Shown piece after piece: positions 42,816-52,523 of a DNA stretch of 54,021 nt (the first letter of the stretch is position 1; every line of letters starts with the position of its first letter). A model generated the notes under the pieces. The model saw nothing but the letters and a program-made list of their open reading frames with translations, did no database searches and was not told the origin of the DNA. The stretch is from Streptococcus castoreus DSM 17536. GTDB taxonomy: Bacteria > Bacillota > Bacilli > Lactobacillales > Streptococcaceae. Both the position numbers and the translations under genes were made by a program. The stretch spans positions 1 to 54,021 of the forward strand of contig NZ_AUKZ01000011.1 of NCBI RefSeq assembly GCF_000425025.1, in the 5' to 3' direction.

Positions 42816-43179
42816 ACCATTCAATGTTCTCGATAAATTCAATCGCCCTCTTCAAACAAAGACCTTCCCAGTCGGTTATGAAGAACTCTACCTATCGTTT
42901 TACGATTTTGAATTGGTCAAAGATTTGATTGATTATTGGGGGCTCTTATATTATCAACCTAAGAAAGATTCTGAATTGAAATATGCAGAACAATTTAGAA
43001 AGCAAGCCTTTAAAGATGAAAACCACCAACAAAATGCGATTAAAAAGGCGACTAGGCAAGAAGCTAGACAACCTTTTTTTGAAGAGTTAAAAACAAAACC
43101 ACTAAAAAAGATGAGTCAAAACACTCGTTGGGTGGCAGAAATGCTCGTACAGACGGGCTATGCTCAATTGGTACTATAA
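42796..43179 (+). CDS. ICE transfer-region protein (ICESt3-type)
   Basis: 127 residues from ATG 42796, overlapping mobT by 20 nt. YKPFNVLDKFNRPLQTKTFP and LIDYWGLLYYQPKKDSE. No known domain; its place between mobT and orf19-like genes is constant in ICESt3-type elements. Confidence 0.65.
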   Translation, partial: SLSDRYKPFNVLDKFNRPLQTKTFPVGYEELYLSFYDFELVKDLIDYWGLLYYQPKKDSELKYAEQFRKQAFKDENHQQNAIKKATRQEARQPFFEELKTKPLKKMSQNTRWVAEMLVQTGYAQLVL

Positions 43180-43186
43180 AAATGAA

Positions 43187-43423
43187 ATGGAATATAAAGT
43201 TGAATTGAATAGTCTGGACAATTTCAGGGCTTGGTCAGGTGCACGCAATACACTAGCAACTGTCCGTGAACGGGGAGATATGGACAGACTAACCTCACTT
43301 GGTGAAGATATTTTTTCAGGAAGTATCCCCACAGAAACAGAAATCAATGATTGGCTTTGGTTTGATTCTGATGACATCTATCGATTCCTTGGCTATCATG
43401 ACTTGGTAGAAGATGACGTATGA
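43187..43423 (+). CDS. Orf19-like small protein
   Basis: 78 residues from ATG 43187; ATG 43160 is possible. VELNSLDNFRAWSGARNTLA matches Orf19 of Tn916 from memory. It is acidic, with no known function. It overlaps the next gene by 4 nt. Confidence 0.65.
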   Translation: MEYKVELNSLDNFRAWSGARNTLATVRERGDMDRLTSLGEDIFSGSIPTETEINDWLWFDSDDIYRFLGYHDLVEDDV

Positions 43424-43974
43424 AGCTTGTAAAGAAAATTTACGAGGGAATCTCCTGTTTCCCTGATAAAAACGAATTCTGGAATCTCTACATTGTCCTA
43501 ATGAAGGAAAAAGAGTTTTTCTTAGACGCTTTTGCACGGAAAACCATTGACCTTGAATACCCCGCCCACTACCAACACGCTTATTTCACACTGGATGGTC
43601 AAGTGTTAGACTTCAATCAACACATGACGACACAACTTGTCACTCTTTTTAGACAGGTTATCCTAGAAAATCAAATAACATTTATGGAGGAACTGATAAT
43701 GGCAACACAAAACACACTTGAAAAGAAAGTCAGAGCGGTCTCATTGGAGCTAGGAGAATTGATGAAAGCCCATGATAATAAAGAAGCTTGGAAAAAAGCA
43801 GGTGAATTGCACGGACTTCTCAAAAAAGAAGAGGTGAAACAACTCCCTGAAGCACTGGTTGAAAGTCTTCACGCTGAATTGCGAGGTTACTATTATGTCA
43901 ATAGTGAACTTAATAAACTTCATAAACAACTTTATGCGAAAGGAAATAAATTGATTGAACTAGCCAATCAGTAA
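43420..43974 (+). CDS. Two-part ICE protein with internal start
   Basis: 184 residues. The first ~93 (MKLVKKIYEGISCFPDKNEF) and the last ~91 (MATQNTLEKKVRAVSLELGE) look like different small proteins. A ribosome binding site GGAGGAACTGATA precedes the internal ATG at 43699, so the second half could be made separately. I know no enzyme match for either half. Confidence 0.6.
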   Translation: MKLVKKIYEGISCFPDKNEFWNLYIVLMKEKEFFLDAFARKTIDLEYPAHYQHAYFTLDGQVLDFNQHMTTQLVTLFRQVILENQITFMEELIMATQNTLEKKVRAVSLELGELMKAHDNKEAWKKAGELHGLLKKEEVKQLPEALVESLHAELRGYYYVNSELNKLHKQLYAKGNKLIELANQ

Positions 43975-43983
43975 GGGGTACCT

Positions 43984-44976
43984 ATGAATACAGTAAAACT
44001 TATCTATCATCAATTAAAAACTTATCTTGGAAACTTTACCAAACGTCCTAAAAAGAAAGGAAAACCAACATTAACCCTTGCCAACAAAAAAACAGTCAAT
44101 CTTGCCGTTCTATCAGGATTGGCTTTTATTTTGCTTGTAGGGCTACTAGGAGGCATTCGTGCGATGACAATGTCTAGTAAAGTCACCAATCTTGAAAAAC
44201 TGATAGCTGCTAAAAAAGCTACTTCTTCTCCCTCTTCTGCTTACCAAACAATAGATAATCGCCTGCAATATTATCTGAATGATTTTGTAGAGTGCTATTT
44301 CACGATTCCTGCAGATTCAGACGGTCAAACCAAACAAGCTAAGCAATTAACGAGCTTTTACGGTTCAGAGCCTGATATTCAAGCACAAGGTCAAGTCAAA
44401 AATCCTAGTCAATTGAGCTGGTCACGTTTGCTAATCGTTACAGATAATGTGGCAACGTATGAGGTGCATTACAAACAAACGGTAAAAAATGGGGATAAGA
44501 CAGAAGAAAAAGAATTGATAACGGGTTTTAATATCCCTTATGCCAAAACAAAAACGGGTTACTATGTTACGGGCTTACCTTGGTTTTCTAGTTTATCGAC
44601 CAATCAGGCAGATAAGAAAAGTACCGATACAGAAGTCAAGCTCAATCAGTCAGATAGGGTTTCAGAGAAAACAAAAAAGAAATTGGATAAGTTTCTCAAC
44701 GTTTTCTTCACTAACTATACGACTGACCAAGATAATTTGGACTTAGTGGCTCACAATGTAACAGTTGTAAAAAATGCCACTTTTAAAACCTTAGATTTTA
44801 GTTACTACAAAGCAACCGATAAAGCAGTTATGGCTTATGTTCAAGTAACATTTGAAGTCGCAGGCTCGACACATGCTGAAAACTTCACCTTGACCTTATC
44901 AGAAAAAGGGAAGTCCTATTATGTGGAGAAAGTCAGCCATACAATCCCTGCTAATTACGCAGATACAAAAGAATAA
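43984..44976 (+). CDS. tcpC: TcpC-like conjugation channel protein
   Basis: 330 residues. A basic N-terminus, one membrane helix (about 37-58, VLSGLAFILLVGLLGGI), then extracytoplasmic NTF2-like domains. YQTIDNRLQYYLNDFVECYF and FLNVFFTNYTTDQDNLDLVA are the two repeats found in TcpC/Orf13. It is a VirB8-like part of the wall-spanning channel. Confidence 0.82.
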   Translation: MNTVKLIYHQLKTYLGNFTKRPKKKGKPTLTLANKKTVNLAVLSGLAFILLVGLLGGIRAMTMSSKVTNLEKLIAAKKATSSPSSAYQTIDNRLQYYLNDFVECYFTIPADSDGQTKQAKQLTSFYGSEPDIQAQGQVKNPSQLSWSRLLIVTDNVATYEVHYKQTVKNGDKTEEKELITGFNIPYAKTKTGYYVTGLPWFSSLSTNQADKKSTDTEVKLNQSDRVSEKTKKKLDKFLNVFFTNYTTDQDNLDLVAHNVTVVKNATFKTLDFSYYKATDKAVMAYVQVTFEVAGSTHAENFTLTLSEKGKSYYVEKVSHTIPANYADTKE

Positions 44977-44992
44977 AAGGAGAGTTTAATCA

Positions 44993-45220
44993 ATGAGTTC
45001 ATCTAATTTACAAACATGGTTACAAGGAGACGGTTTCTGGTTCATTACCTTTGGAGCGATTATCCTGATTATTTTAGCTTGGAGAAACAGCTCTTGGGGG
45101 CGACTATTTACCACGCTTGTTTTCTACGCAGTGATTGCCTCTTTAACAGGAGGCGGACGACAATTACTTCACGTTATCGGTTGGTTCCTCCGTCTCTTTG
45201 GAATTGAAACGGGGTTGTGA
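44993..45220 (+). CDS. TcpD-like small membrane protein
   Basis: 75 residues, two membrane helices (about 13-28 and 36-58). It lies between tcpC and tcpE as in ICESt3. GGAGAG RBS. Probably a small channel subunit. Confidence 0.65.
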   Translation: MSSSNLQTWLQGDGFWFITFGAIILIILAWRNSSWGRLFTTLVFYAVIASLTGGGRQLLHVIGWFLRLFGIETGL

Positions 45221-45221
45221 C

Positions 45222-45638
45222 ATGGAAGAAGAACGATTGTATGATTACGCTAGAGGGATAAACGCTCCCTACTGGATTCAAGAAGTTAAAACACAAAAAG
45301 GAAAACGTATTTGGTATTTTGCAACACCCATGCAACTTTCCTTTTTTGTGGTTTTTGCACTGGTCTTGATTTTAATGTTGACAGTGTTTAGCTCACTTCT
45401 TCTTCCGTTGAACAAATTAACGCATTCCATTTCATGTTATCTTTATTGGTATATCCCTTATAAACTCGCTAAATTTTATACAGAGTATGAACCACAAGGA
45501 AAGAAAATGCATGTTTTCTTATGGGATTATATCTGCTATCTTATGGATTTTCGCCTCAATCGTAAAGCGATTTATCATGAAGATAGAATGAAAATGGTGG
45601 ATGAAGAAGAAATTGTTTTTGAAAAAACAGATTTATAA
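45222..45638 (+). CDS. tcpE: TcpE-like membrane protein
   Basis: 138 residues from ATG 45222; 45198 is an alternative start. MEEERLYDYARGINAPYWIQ, then two membrane helices (about 42-66 and 70-85) and a basic tail ending FEKTDL. Homologue of Tn916 Orf17. Its 3' part is the source of the remnant at 5444-5635. Confidence 0.8.
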   Translation: MEEERLYDYARGINAPYWIQEVKTQKGKRIWYFATPMQLSFFVVFALVLILMLTVFSSLLLPLNKLTHSISCYLYWYIPYKLAKFYTEYEPQGKKMHVFLWDYICYLMDFRLNRKAIYHEDRMKMVDEEEIVFEKTDL

Positions 45639-45648
45639 AGGAGGTCTA

Positions 45649-48171
45649 ATGGTTCTAAAACTTGTCTATCCGATTCTTAAAACACAGGATAATATAGCTT
45701 TAACAACAGATAAAATGGTGATGAGTTTTTATCGTATTCCCAATACTCCCATCACCATTACAGATAAAGCAAAGAAACAAAAACACAAGCTGACAACTGC
45801 TCAGCTGATAAAAAAACTGGTTAAAAACAAGTCCTTTGAAGTCTCCTTGATTCCAAAGGACTATTTGTTAGAAGAAAAGATGAAAGACTTTTCTCATGCC
45901 TTGTCTCCCGATAGTCAAGCATTGGGGGAAGAACTGTTGCAGTATTCGACAGACAAATTGACACAAGAAATGGAAATTCCCTATCAATTTGACTGGTTGA
46001 TTGGTGTCAATCTTTTAAAAGATGACCAAAACACCACCGTTCAGGATATGGCGGTTGAGCGCTTCTCTGAAGTCTCTGAAATGATTGCTAATAGCGTGGG
46101 CTTTCAATATGAGATTCCTGAAGATTGGGCGCAAGAGTATCTGGTTAGTGAAGCGACCGTCTATCAAATCCTTTCCGCTCTTCGGGCACAACGCTTGACC
46201 AATGAAGAGCTCTTTTACTATCAACGCATGCAGTACTTGCGCTATATTCCTCATCTAAAGCAAGAAGTCACAGCCAATCGGGCACTCTTTAATGTGACTG
46301 ATACGGTCTTAAGACCAATGGCTGGGGGCTTTATGAAGTTAGACAGCCCCTATGGTTCTTCTTTTCTCACCATTCTTCCGATTGCTAAAACACCCATTAT
46401 TTTTAATGGCTTTCATCTGGGGGAATTTACCCAACGCTTTAATTTCCCTGTAGAACTACGGATAAAGGCAGAATTTATCGAAAAGAACTCTTTAAAAGGG
46501 CGAATGGCACGTTCTAACATTCGCTACCGCAATATTATGAATGAAGCTGAAAGTACCGATACTGTCCAACAAGATGAAATTATTCTGGGGGCAATGTCTC
46601 TCAAAGACTTGATGAAAAAGGTTGGTGGGAAAGAAGAAGTCATTGAATATGGAGCTTATCTCATTGTTTCTGCTTCTAGCCTATCCCAATTACGACGTCG
46701 CCGTCAGGTAGTCTTAAGTTACTTTGAGGATATGCACATAGAAGTGAGTGAAGCTAGTCATGATACGCCTTATCTCTTCCAGTCTCTCCTCTATGGTCAA
46801 CCACTTGAAAATAAGACCAGAACGTGGACACACTATGTCACTCCAAGAGGTTTTGCAGAGCTAATGCCATTTACCAACACAGCTTCAGGAAACCATATTG
46901 GCTGGCATATCGGACGGGTGGATAATTGGACAGGACGGTGGGAAAGTATTGAAAAGGCACAAGAAGCGTCTAAAAATATGGTGCTCTTTAATGCGACCGT
47001 TGGAAATAAAGAAGGGATTGCAGGAAAACTTACAAAGAATCCGCATATCCTAATTACTGGCGCAACGGGTGAAGGAAAATCTTTTTTGGCAGAACTTATC
47101 TTTCTCCTAACCTCTCTTCAAGATGTGAAATCTTTGTATGTTGACCCGAAACGCTCTATCCGAAAACACTTTGAAGCAATTGCTCACCACCCAGACTTTG
47201 AAAAACGGTTCCCGCTTCTGGCTGAACATATCAAACAGATAAACTTTATCACTTTGGATAGTAAGGTGAAATCCAATCATGGGGCTCTTGACCCAATTGT
47301 CATGTTGGATAAAGATGACGCTGTTTCAGTTTCAAAAAACATGCTCAATTATCTTATTTTCTCCAACAAGCGAATGAAGGTCACAATGAAGCAAATGACC
47401 GCTATTTCGAGAGCAATTAACAAAGTGGTGGCTCAAAGACAAGCGGGAGAAATCGTGGGGTTAAAACATGTTCTCAAAGAGCTCACCAATAATCCAGATA
47501 GCACTATCTTTGAAGTAGGAGATTATTTGACGTCCATTGTCGAAAATTCCATTTTGGAATTGGCTTTTTCAGACGGTAATGTAGAAGGATTGTCTTATGA
47601 TAAACGGGTGACTGTTTTAGAGGTAGCGGACTTATCCTTACCAGATAGTAAAGATAATCAACAAGATATTACACCAGAAGATAAAGAAATCAATTCTACG
47701 GCTCTGATGTTTGCCTTGGGAGCTTTCTGTACACGCTTTGGAGAACTCAATCGTTATGAAGATACCATTGAATTTTTTGATGAAGCGTGGGTACTGATGA
47801 AGTCGGCAGAAGGACGAGCCGTTATCCAATCCATGCGTCGTGTTGGACGCTTCTTTAATAATGTCCTCTGCCTCATTACTCAATCCGTTCATGACGCTGA
47901 AGGAGATGATGATACCACAGGCTTTGGGACACTCTTTGCCTTTAGAGAAGACAATGAACTTCCCGATATTTTAGAACACGTTGGACTAACGGATAATGAA
48001 GAAAATCTGGAATGGATTAAAAATATGATTTCAGGGCAATGCCTCTATAAAGATGTTTACGGCAATCTCAATATGATTTCCATTTATAACATTTTTGATA
48101 GTATTGACCCGCTTCTAAAACCAATGAAAGCTACTGTTTCTTCTAATCTTGAAAATAAATACGCATCTTAA
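45649..48171 (+). CDS. tcpF: VirB4-like conjugation ATPase (TcpF)
   Basis: 840 residues from ATG 45649 (AAAGGAGG upstream). Walker A LITGATGEGKSF near 465-476, Walker B TIEFFDEAWVLMKS, and VGRFFNNVLCLITQS as in Tn916 Orf16. It powers substrate transfer and channel assembly. The longest gene of the transfer operon, 12 nt before the next. Confidence 0.93.
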   Translation: MVLKLVYPILKTQDNIALTTDKMVMSFYRIPNTPITITDKAKKQKHKLTTAQLIKKLVKNKSFEVSLIPKDYLLEEKMKDFSHALSPDSQALGEELLQYSTDKLTQEMEIPYQFDWLIGVNLLKDDQNTTVQDMAVERFSEVSEMIANSVGFQYEIPEDWAQEYLVSEATVYQILSALRAQRLTNEELFYYQRMQYLRYIPHLKQEVTANRALFNVTDTVLRPMAGGFMKLDSPYGSSFLTILPIAKTPIIFNGFHLGEFTQRFNFPVELRIKAEFIEKNSLKGRMARSNIRYRNIMNEAESTDTVQQDEIILGAMSLKDLMKKVGGKEEVIEYGAYLIVSASSLSQLRRRRQVVLSYFEDMHIEVSEASHDTPYLFQSLLYGQPLENKTRTWTHYVTPRGFAELMPFTNTASGNHIGWHIGRVDNWTGRWESIEKAQEASKNMVLFNATVGNKEGIAGKLTKNPHILITGATGEGKSFLAELIFLLTSLQDVKSLYVDPKRSIRKHFEAIAHHPDFEKRFPLLAEHIKQINFITLDSKVKSNHGALDPIVMLDKDDAVSVSKNMLNYLIFSNKRMKVTMKQMTAISRAINKVVAQRQAGEIVGLKHVLKELTNNPDSTIFEVGDYLTSIVENSILELAFSDGNVEGLSYDKRVTVLEVADLSLPDSKDNQQDITPEDKEINSTALMFALGAFCTRFGELNRYEDTIEFFDEAWVLMKSAEGRAVIQSMRRVGRFFNNVLCLITQSVHDAEGDDDTTGFGTLFAFREDNELPDILEHVGLTDNEENLEWIKNMISGQCLYKDVYGNLNMISIYNIFDSIDPLLKPMKATVSSNLENKYAS

Positions 48172-48183
48172 GGAGGTGAGCTT

Positions 48184-50115
48184 GTGCAAGAAGCATTTGA
48201 AAAATTAAAAGGCATGGATATTTTTTCTTTAAAATCTTATACAGTACAAACTGGATTTTTGGATATTAGCGGAATCTGGGTGATGTTCAACGAAATCTTT
48301 GTCAACTTCCCCTTTTTTCTCCTTAACCTCATTGTTGGTTTCTTCTCCCTGATGATTCGGATTTTAGAAAATGTCCGTCTTTATGACACCTACAAGCAAT
48401 ATGTTTTCAATGGTGCTCAATCCATTTGGCGAGGCTTTACAGGAGCTCCTTCTGGTGTGGCTCAATCATCATTAGTCTTTCTGATTCTCCTTTGCCTAGC
48501 TTTTTATCTCTTTTATCAGTTCCTCATTTCTAAAGGCAATTTCTCTCGAAAATTGCTTCATGTCCTTCTGGTTCTCTTTTTAGGCTTTGGTTGGTTTGGG
48601 ACAGTTGCTGGAACTTCTGGTGGATTGTATTTGCTTAATACAGTAGACAATGTCGCTAGTACTACGATTCATCACATTTCTAATGTCTCTGTCTCCTACG
48701 GAGAAAATCACTCTTTAAAGATAGGGGCTTCTATCGCTGATTCTTATATCGTAGAAACTTCTTATAAAGCCTATCTTTTTGTCAATACAGGACAAGAAAA
48801 CGGGAAATACAAAGACCGTCAAACAGGAAAAGAAGAACTGTTTGATGATTCAAAAGTCCTAGGCAGCTTGGATAAATCAGGCAAATTTAAAGCCGTTTCT
48901 ACCGCAGATAGAAATGATTACTTAAAAATGGGAGATGGAGCTAACGATGATAAAGAGAAAAACCGTTGGGTATCAGCTATTCCTGACTATATTCCTGTCA
49001 AGTTCTTCTATATCCTTTTTAAAATGGTTGAAGCGATTGTCATTGCCATTCCTATTGTCTTAATTCAGTTGCTCAATGTCCTTGCACAAGCCCTTGTCCT
49101 TATCATGATTCTTCTTTTTCCTATTGCCCTTTTGGTTTCCTTTATTCCCAAAATGCAAGATATTCTTTTTGGAGTTTTTAAGGTCATGTTTGGTGGTCTT
49201 GCTTTCCCAGCCATTACAAGCCTTTTAACCTTAGCTTTACTTTACCTTGAAAAAATCATTGAAGACTTAGTAAGCAGTCGTTTTGATAAGGTTATTGGAG
49301 ATTTTTCTTCCTTGTCTACTTTTAGCGCTCTCTTTGAACTAATCGTCTCTGTTTGTGCTAAAGGAATGATTTATTGGTTGCTTTGGAAATACAAAGGAGA
49401 ATTGATTGAATTGTTACTCGGTTCACGAGCAAAGATTACATTTGATGAGATAGATACCAAAGTCAAAGAAACCGTGACAAATGGACAGGAAACTGTGAAG
49501 CAGCTGCCGGCAAAAGCTACTAACGCCTTTGAAATGGCTCAAACATCCGGAAACTTTTTCTTTGCTGGAGCGGGATTTGGAGCGGGACTCTTCATGAATG
49601 CTGGTAAACAGATGGAAACTCTTTTTTCAAATCCCCATCCAACTTCAGAAAAAACAGAAAGTTCAACGCCTTCAGAAAATGACGAGGAGGAAACACCCGC
49701 TACTTCTTCCTTTGAAGAAACAGGCGCTCCCGACGAGGTAACAACACCGTTTCAAGAGCCAGATATGCCAATGGAGATTTTTGAATCTGCTATTCAGGAA
49801 GAAGACACAAGCGTTCAACCTTTTGACACAGAACCTTCCCCGCTAATGGATACAAAGCAGAACAGAGAGCAGAAAGAGTTTGAAGAGCGCCGTCAAAATC
49901 GCCTCTCTTGGAGACAAAAGCACAAAATCAATAAACTTGAAAAAGAATTAGAACCTTACAAAGATGATGAAGCCCTCTATCAAGCGCAAGGTTCAAATGC
50001 TTTTATCAGGAACTATCGTAAAGCCTTGCCAAAAGACGATAAATTGAAAGTCAATATCAACCGTAAACATCAGATAATAGAGGAATTAGCACGATTGAGA
50101 GGAGGAAAGGAATGA
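48184..50115 (+). CDS. tcpG: VirB6-like polytopic channel protein (TcpG)
   Basis: 643 residues from GTG 48184 (AAGGAGG). Membrane segments at about 35-58, 97-116, 124-142, 280-300, 302-320, 335-360 and 390-410. The C-terminal 200 residues are cytosolic, with a Pro/Glu/Thr-rich stretch (about 480-560) and a charged helical end. Homologue of Tn916 Orf15; forms the membrane channel. Confidence 0.88.
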   Translation: MQEAFEKLKGMDIFSLKSYTVQTGFLDISGIWVMFNEIFVNFPFFLLNLIVGFFSLMIRILENVRLYDTYKQYVFNGAQSIWRGFTGAPSGVAQSSLVFLILLCLAFYLFYQFLISKGNFSRKLLHVLLVLFLGFGWFGTVAGTSGGLYLLNTVDNVASTTIHHISNVSVSYGENHSLKIGASIADSYIVETSYKAYLFVNTGQENGKYKDRQTGKEELFDDSKVLGSLDKSGKFKAVSTADRNDYLKMGDGANDDKEKNRWVSAIPDYIPVKFFYILFKMVEAIVIAIPIVLIQLLNVLAQALVLIMILLFPIALLVSFIPKMQDILFGVFKVMFGGLAFPAITSLLTLALLYLEKIIEDLVSSRFDKVIGDFSSLSTFSALFELIVSVCAKGMIYWLLWKYKGELIELLLGSRAKITFDEIDTKVKETVTNGQETVKQLPAKATNAFEMAQTSGNFFFAGAGFGAGLFMNAGKQMETLFSNPHPTSEKTESSTPSENDEEETPATSSFEETGAPDEVTTPFQEPDMPMEIFESAIQEEDTSVQPFDTEPSPLMDTKQNREQKEFEERRQNRLSWRQKHKINKLEKELEPYKDDEALYQAQGSNAFIRNYRKALPKDDKLKVNINRKHQIIEELARLRGGKE

Positions 50116-50339
50116 TGAATACACGCATTTATTCTAAAAGAGGTTTTGAACAGACGGTGAACAATGCGGTTGCCCTTGCCTATGAAAGGAGAAAGCCTTC
50201 TATTGACTTTCTCCTTTTATTTTCAGTAAAAGAGGCTGAGAAAGAGCAACTGTTAGCAACTATTAAAGAAAATCCTCTCATTTTAACGGCTCAATGGCGA
50301 TTGGAAACAGTAATGATGACAGTCTATGTGAAAACTTAG
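50112..50339 (+). CDS. Small ICE protein
   Basis: 75 residues, overlapping tcpG by 4 nt (ATGA). RIYSKRGFEQTVNNAVALAY and ILTAQWRLETVMMTVYVKT. No domain recognised. Small genes occur here in ICESt3-like elements. Confidence 0.55.
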   Translation: MMNTRIYSKRGFEQTVNNAVALAYERRKPSIDFLLLFSVKEAEKEQLLATIKENPLILTAQWRLETVMMTVYVKT

Positions 50340-50347
50340 GAGGAAAG

Positions 50348-51403
50348 ATGAAGAAAAGATTAGTAATCGTCAGTAGTTTAAGTATTCTCCTTTTACCTTT
50401 ATTCTTGGTTGTCATTATCATGGGAGCTTTCGCTGGTAGTGCGTCTTCTAACGGTCAAACAAAAGGTTTACAAACCAAGCTGACAGCTAAAGAGGTGGCT
50501 CAAAAAGCTAATATTTCAGAAGAACGGGCTGGTGATGTCATAAAAATTCTCAACCATGAACTCTCACAAGAGCAATTTACTATCGCAGGAGCTTCTGGAA
50601 GTTTAGCGGTTGCAGAGCGCGAAAGTAGCTTTGACCCTAAAGCCGTCAATACAGGTAGTGGTGTAGCTGGTTATTTCCAATGGTCGGGTTGGTCTTCTAC
50701 TATCAATGGGAATCGCTGGTCAAAAGCAAAGCAAAAGAAATTAGATTCTGATATTGAACTAGACCTTTTATCTACAGAGCTAAACGGCTCTTATAACAAA
50801 GTCAAAACAGAAATGCAAAAAGCGACTGACCCTGAAGAGGCAGCCCTTTACTGGTCAGAACATTATGAAGGGGTCGCTTTATCAGACGGTCAAACCAAAG
50901 CTAGTGACCTGAAAAAGAACGCGAGAAAATGGTATAACCTCTTCAAAGACACCTTAACAGGTGGGACAGCTACTGCTAAAACACGAGACGGTGGAGGCGT
51001 AACTTCTGATGGAGTGCCTGTTGGTTACAGCCTTACAAAGGCAATAAACACCTCTAATTACACTTCTGCAACCTATCCTTGGGGACAGTGCACTTGGTTT
51101 GTCTATAACCGAGCCAAAGAGGTGGGCGTTAACTTTGACCCTTATATGGGCAATGGTGGGGATTGGAAGCATAAGGCAGGCTATCAAACTACAAATACAC
51201 CAACTGAACATAGCGCGCTTAGTTTCTCTCCTGGTCAAGCTGGCGCAGACCCAACTTACGGACATATTGCATTTGTGGAGCAGGTCAAATCAGACGGGTC
51301 TATCCTCATTTCAGAAGCCAACGCCAAAGGACTTGGAGTTGTTTCTTACCGCACATTTGATAAAGCAACAGCTAACCAATTTACATACGTGATTGGGAAG
51401 TAA
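50348..51403 (+). CDS. tcpH: Bifunctional lysozyme/CHAP wall hydrolase (TcpH)
   Basis: 351 residues from ATG 50348 (AGGAGG). One N-terminal membrane segment (about 4-26). The lysozyme-like domain has SLAVAERESSFDPKAVNTGS with catalytic Glu and VAGYFQWSGW. The CHAP domain has YPWGQCTWFVYN (Cys) and YGHIAFVEQV (His). It opens peptidoglycan locally for the conjugation channel, as Tn916 Orf14 does. Confidence 0.92.
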   Translation: MKKRLVIVSSLSILLLPLFLVVIIMGAFAGSASSNGQTKGLQTKLTAKEVAQKANISEERAGDVIKILNHELSQEQFTIAGASGSLAVAERESSFDPKAVNTGSGVAGYFQWSGWSSTINGNRWSKAKQKKLDSDIELDLLSTELNGSYNKVKTEMQKATDPEEAALYWSEHYEGVALSDGQTKASDLKKNARKWYNLFKDTLTGGTATAKTRDGGGVTSDGVPVGYSLTKAINTSNYTSATYPWGQCTWFVYNRAKEVGVNFDPYMGNGGDWKHKAGYQTTNTPTEHSALSFSPGQAGADPTYGHIAFVEQVKSDGSILISEANAKGLGVVSYRTFDKATANQFTYVIGK

Positions 51404-51407
51404 AAAT

Positions 51408-51437
51408 TTGACAAAAAAACTACATTTGTCGTACAAT
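51408..51437 (+). promoter_or_regulatory. Promoter of the ICE toxin-antitoxin pair
   Basis: TTGACA (51408-51413), 18 nt, TACAAT (51432-51437). GTAC occurs on both sides of AATTGAA just over the -10 and could be part of the operator. Confidence 0.6.
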
Positions 51438-51460
51438 TGAAGTACAAAAGAGGTGATTGT

Positions 51461-51766
51461 ATGACTAAAAAAATGTTTCAAAAGCGAGTAGATTCAGAAT
51501 TACTAGATGAAGTATCGGTACTATACAAATCCTTAGGAACTTCTGTAGGTGACGCTTTCGTGATGTTCTTACAAAAATCAAAGGAGGTGAATGGATTGCC
51601 ATTTGATTTAAGAAAACAAGTCCATGCTATTTCTGATAATCCTTTAGAAAGACTAGCTTTGGCAAACTCAAATGTTATCAAAGTGACTGCTTCTAATCCA
51701 GAAGCAATCGCAGATTTCTTTGATGAAGACTATCCAGAATACGAGGAAAGACATGGACAACTATAA
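51461..51766 (+). CDS. RelB/DinJ-like antitoxin
   Basis: 101 residues from ATG 51461 (GAGGTGA). QKRVDSELLDEVSVLYKSLG with SVGDAFVMFLQKSKEVNGLP is a ribbon-helix-helix of RelB/DinJ type. The acidic C-terminus (DEDYPEYEERHGQL) would bind the toxin. Overlaps the toxin by 14 nt. Confidence 0.78.
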   Translation: MTKKMFQKRVDSELLDEVSVLYKSLGTSVGDAFVMFLQKSKEVNGLPFDLRKQVHAISDNPLERLALANSNVIKVTASNPEAIADFFDEDYPEYEERHGQL

Positions 51767-52085
51767 CCCATATGATATTCTGGTAGCAACTATCGCTTTT
51801 AGTGATGGGACAGGAGCTAAAAGACGTCCTGCTCTAGTCATTGCAAATAATGAAGAAGTTATCAGGACCTACCGTATCACTAGTCAGTATTCCCGTAAAT
51901 CATCTTATATCCGTTCAAAATACTTTGAAATAAAAGAATGGGAAGAGGCAGGATTAGTGAAGCCATCTTGGATTGATACCGTTCAACTTTATGATTTAGA
52001 CGTAGAACTTGTTCAAGTTCGCTTAATCGGAAAGTTAACAGAAAATGACCAACAGAGATTTGAAAAATTTTTAAGAGAAAATTAA
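51753..52085 (+). CDS. MazF/PemK-family toxin
   Basis: 110 residues from ATG 51753 (GAGGAAAG). YDILVATIAFSDGTGAKRRP, then ALVIANNEEVIRTYRITSQY and TVQLYDLDVELVQVRLIGKL follow the PemK/MazF fold. These are sequence-specific mRNA endonucleases. An antitoxin of RelB type with a MazF-type toxin is a hybrid pair. It sits next to xis-int, where it would penalise loss of the ICE. Confidence 0.75.
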   Translation: MDNYNPYDILVATIAFSDGTGAKRRPALVIANNEEVIRTYRITSQYSRKSSYIRSKYFEIKEWEEAGLVKPSWIDTVQLYDLDVELVQVRLIGKLTENDQQRFEKFLREN

Positions 52086-52144
52086 GATTATACGATTATA
52101 TTATAAATAATCCTAAAACTTTTCTTTTTCATAATCTCCTTAAG

Positions 52145-52173
52145 GTAAGGGCTTCATAGCTCTTGCTTTTTTT
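52145..52173 (+). terminator. Terminator before xis
   Basis: GTAAGGGCT, loop TCAT, AGCTCTTGC, then seven T. Confidence 0.75.
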
Positions 52174-52196
52174 ATTGCCTAAAAGGGAGGAAAACT

Positions 52197-52469
52197 ATGC
52201 AAGTTATTTTACCAGAAGAACAAACAAAAGAAATTCAACTTTTTGTTGCAAATCTTATTAAAAATGAGATTGAAACCGTTAAAGAAGATTCAGGACAAAT
52301 TAGTCCTTTTTTAAATAAAAAGCAAACCTGTCAGTATCTGGGAATTTCAAATAACACGCTGGATATCTGGATAAGAAAGGGAATGCCACATATTCGGATT
52401 GGAAAAACAATTCGATTTGATAAAGACAGTATCCGTAGATGGATGATACAACTGGAAAATCACTTTTGA
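52197..52469 (+). CDS. xis: Excisionase of the ICE
   Basis: 90 residues, HTH_17 type (CQYLGISNNTLDIWIRKGMP). It differs from the element 1 copy at only about eight positions. GGGAGGA RBS; 54 nt before int. Confidence 0.82.
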   Translation: MQVILPEEQTKEIQLFVANLIKNEIETVKEDSGQISPFLNKKQTCQYLGISNNTLDIWIRKGMPHIRIGKTIRFDKDSIRRWMIQLENHF

Positions 52470-52523
52470 TTTCATTATAATAAAGTCAGGGTAATTTTCT
52501 AGCTCAGTAAAAAGGAGATTACT

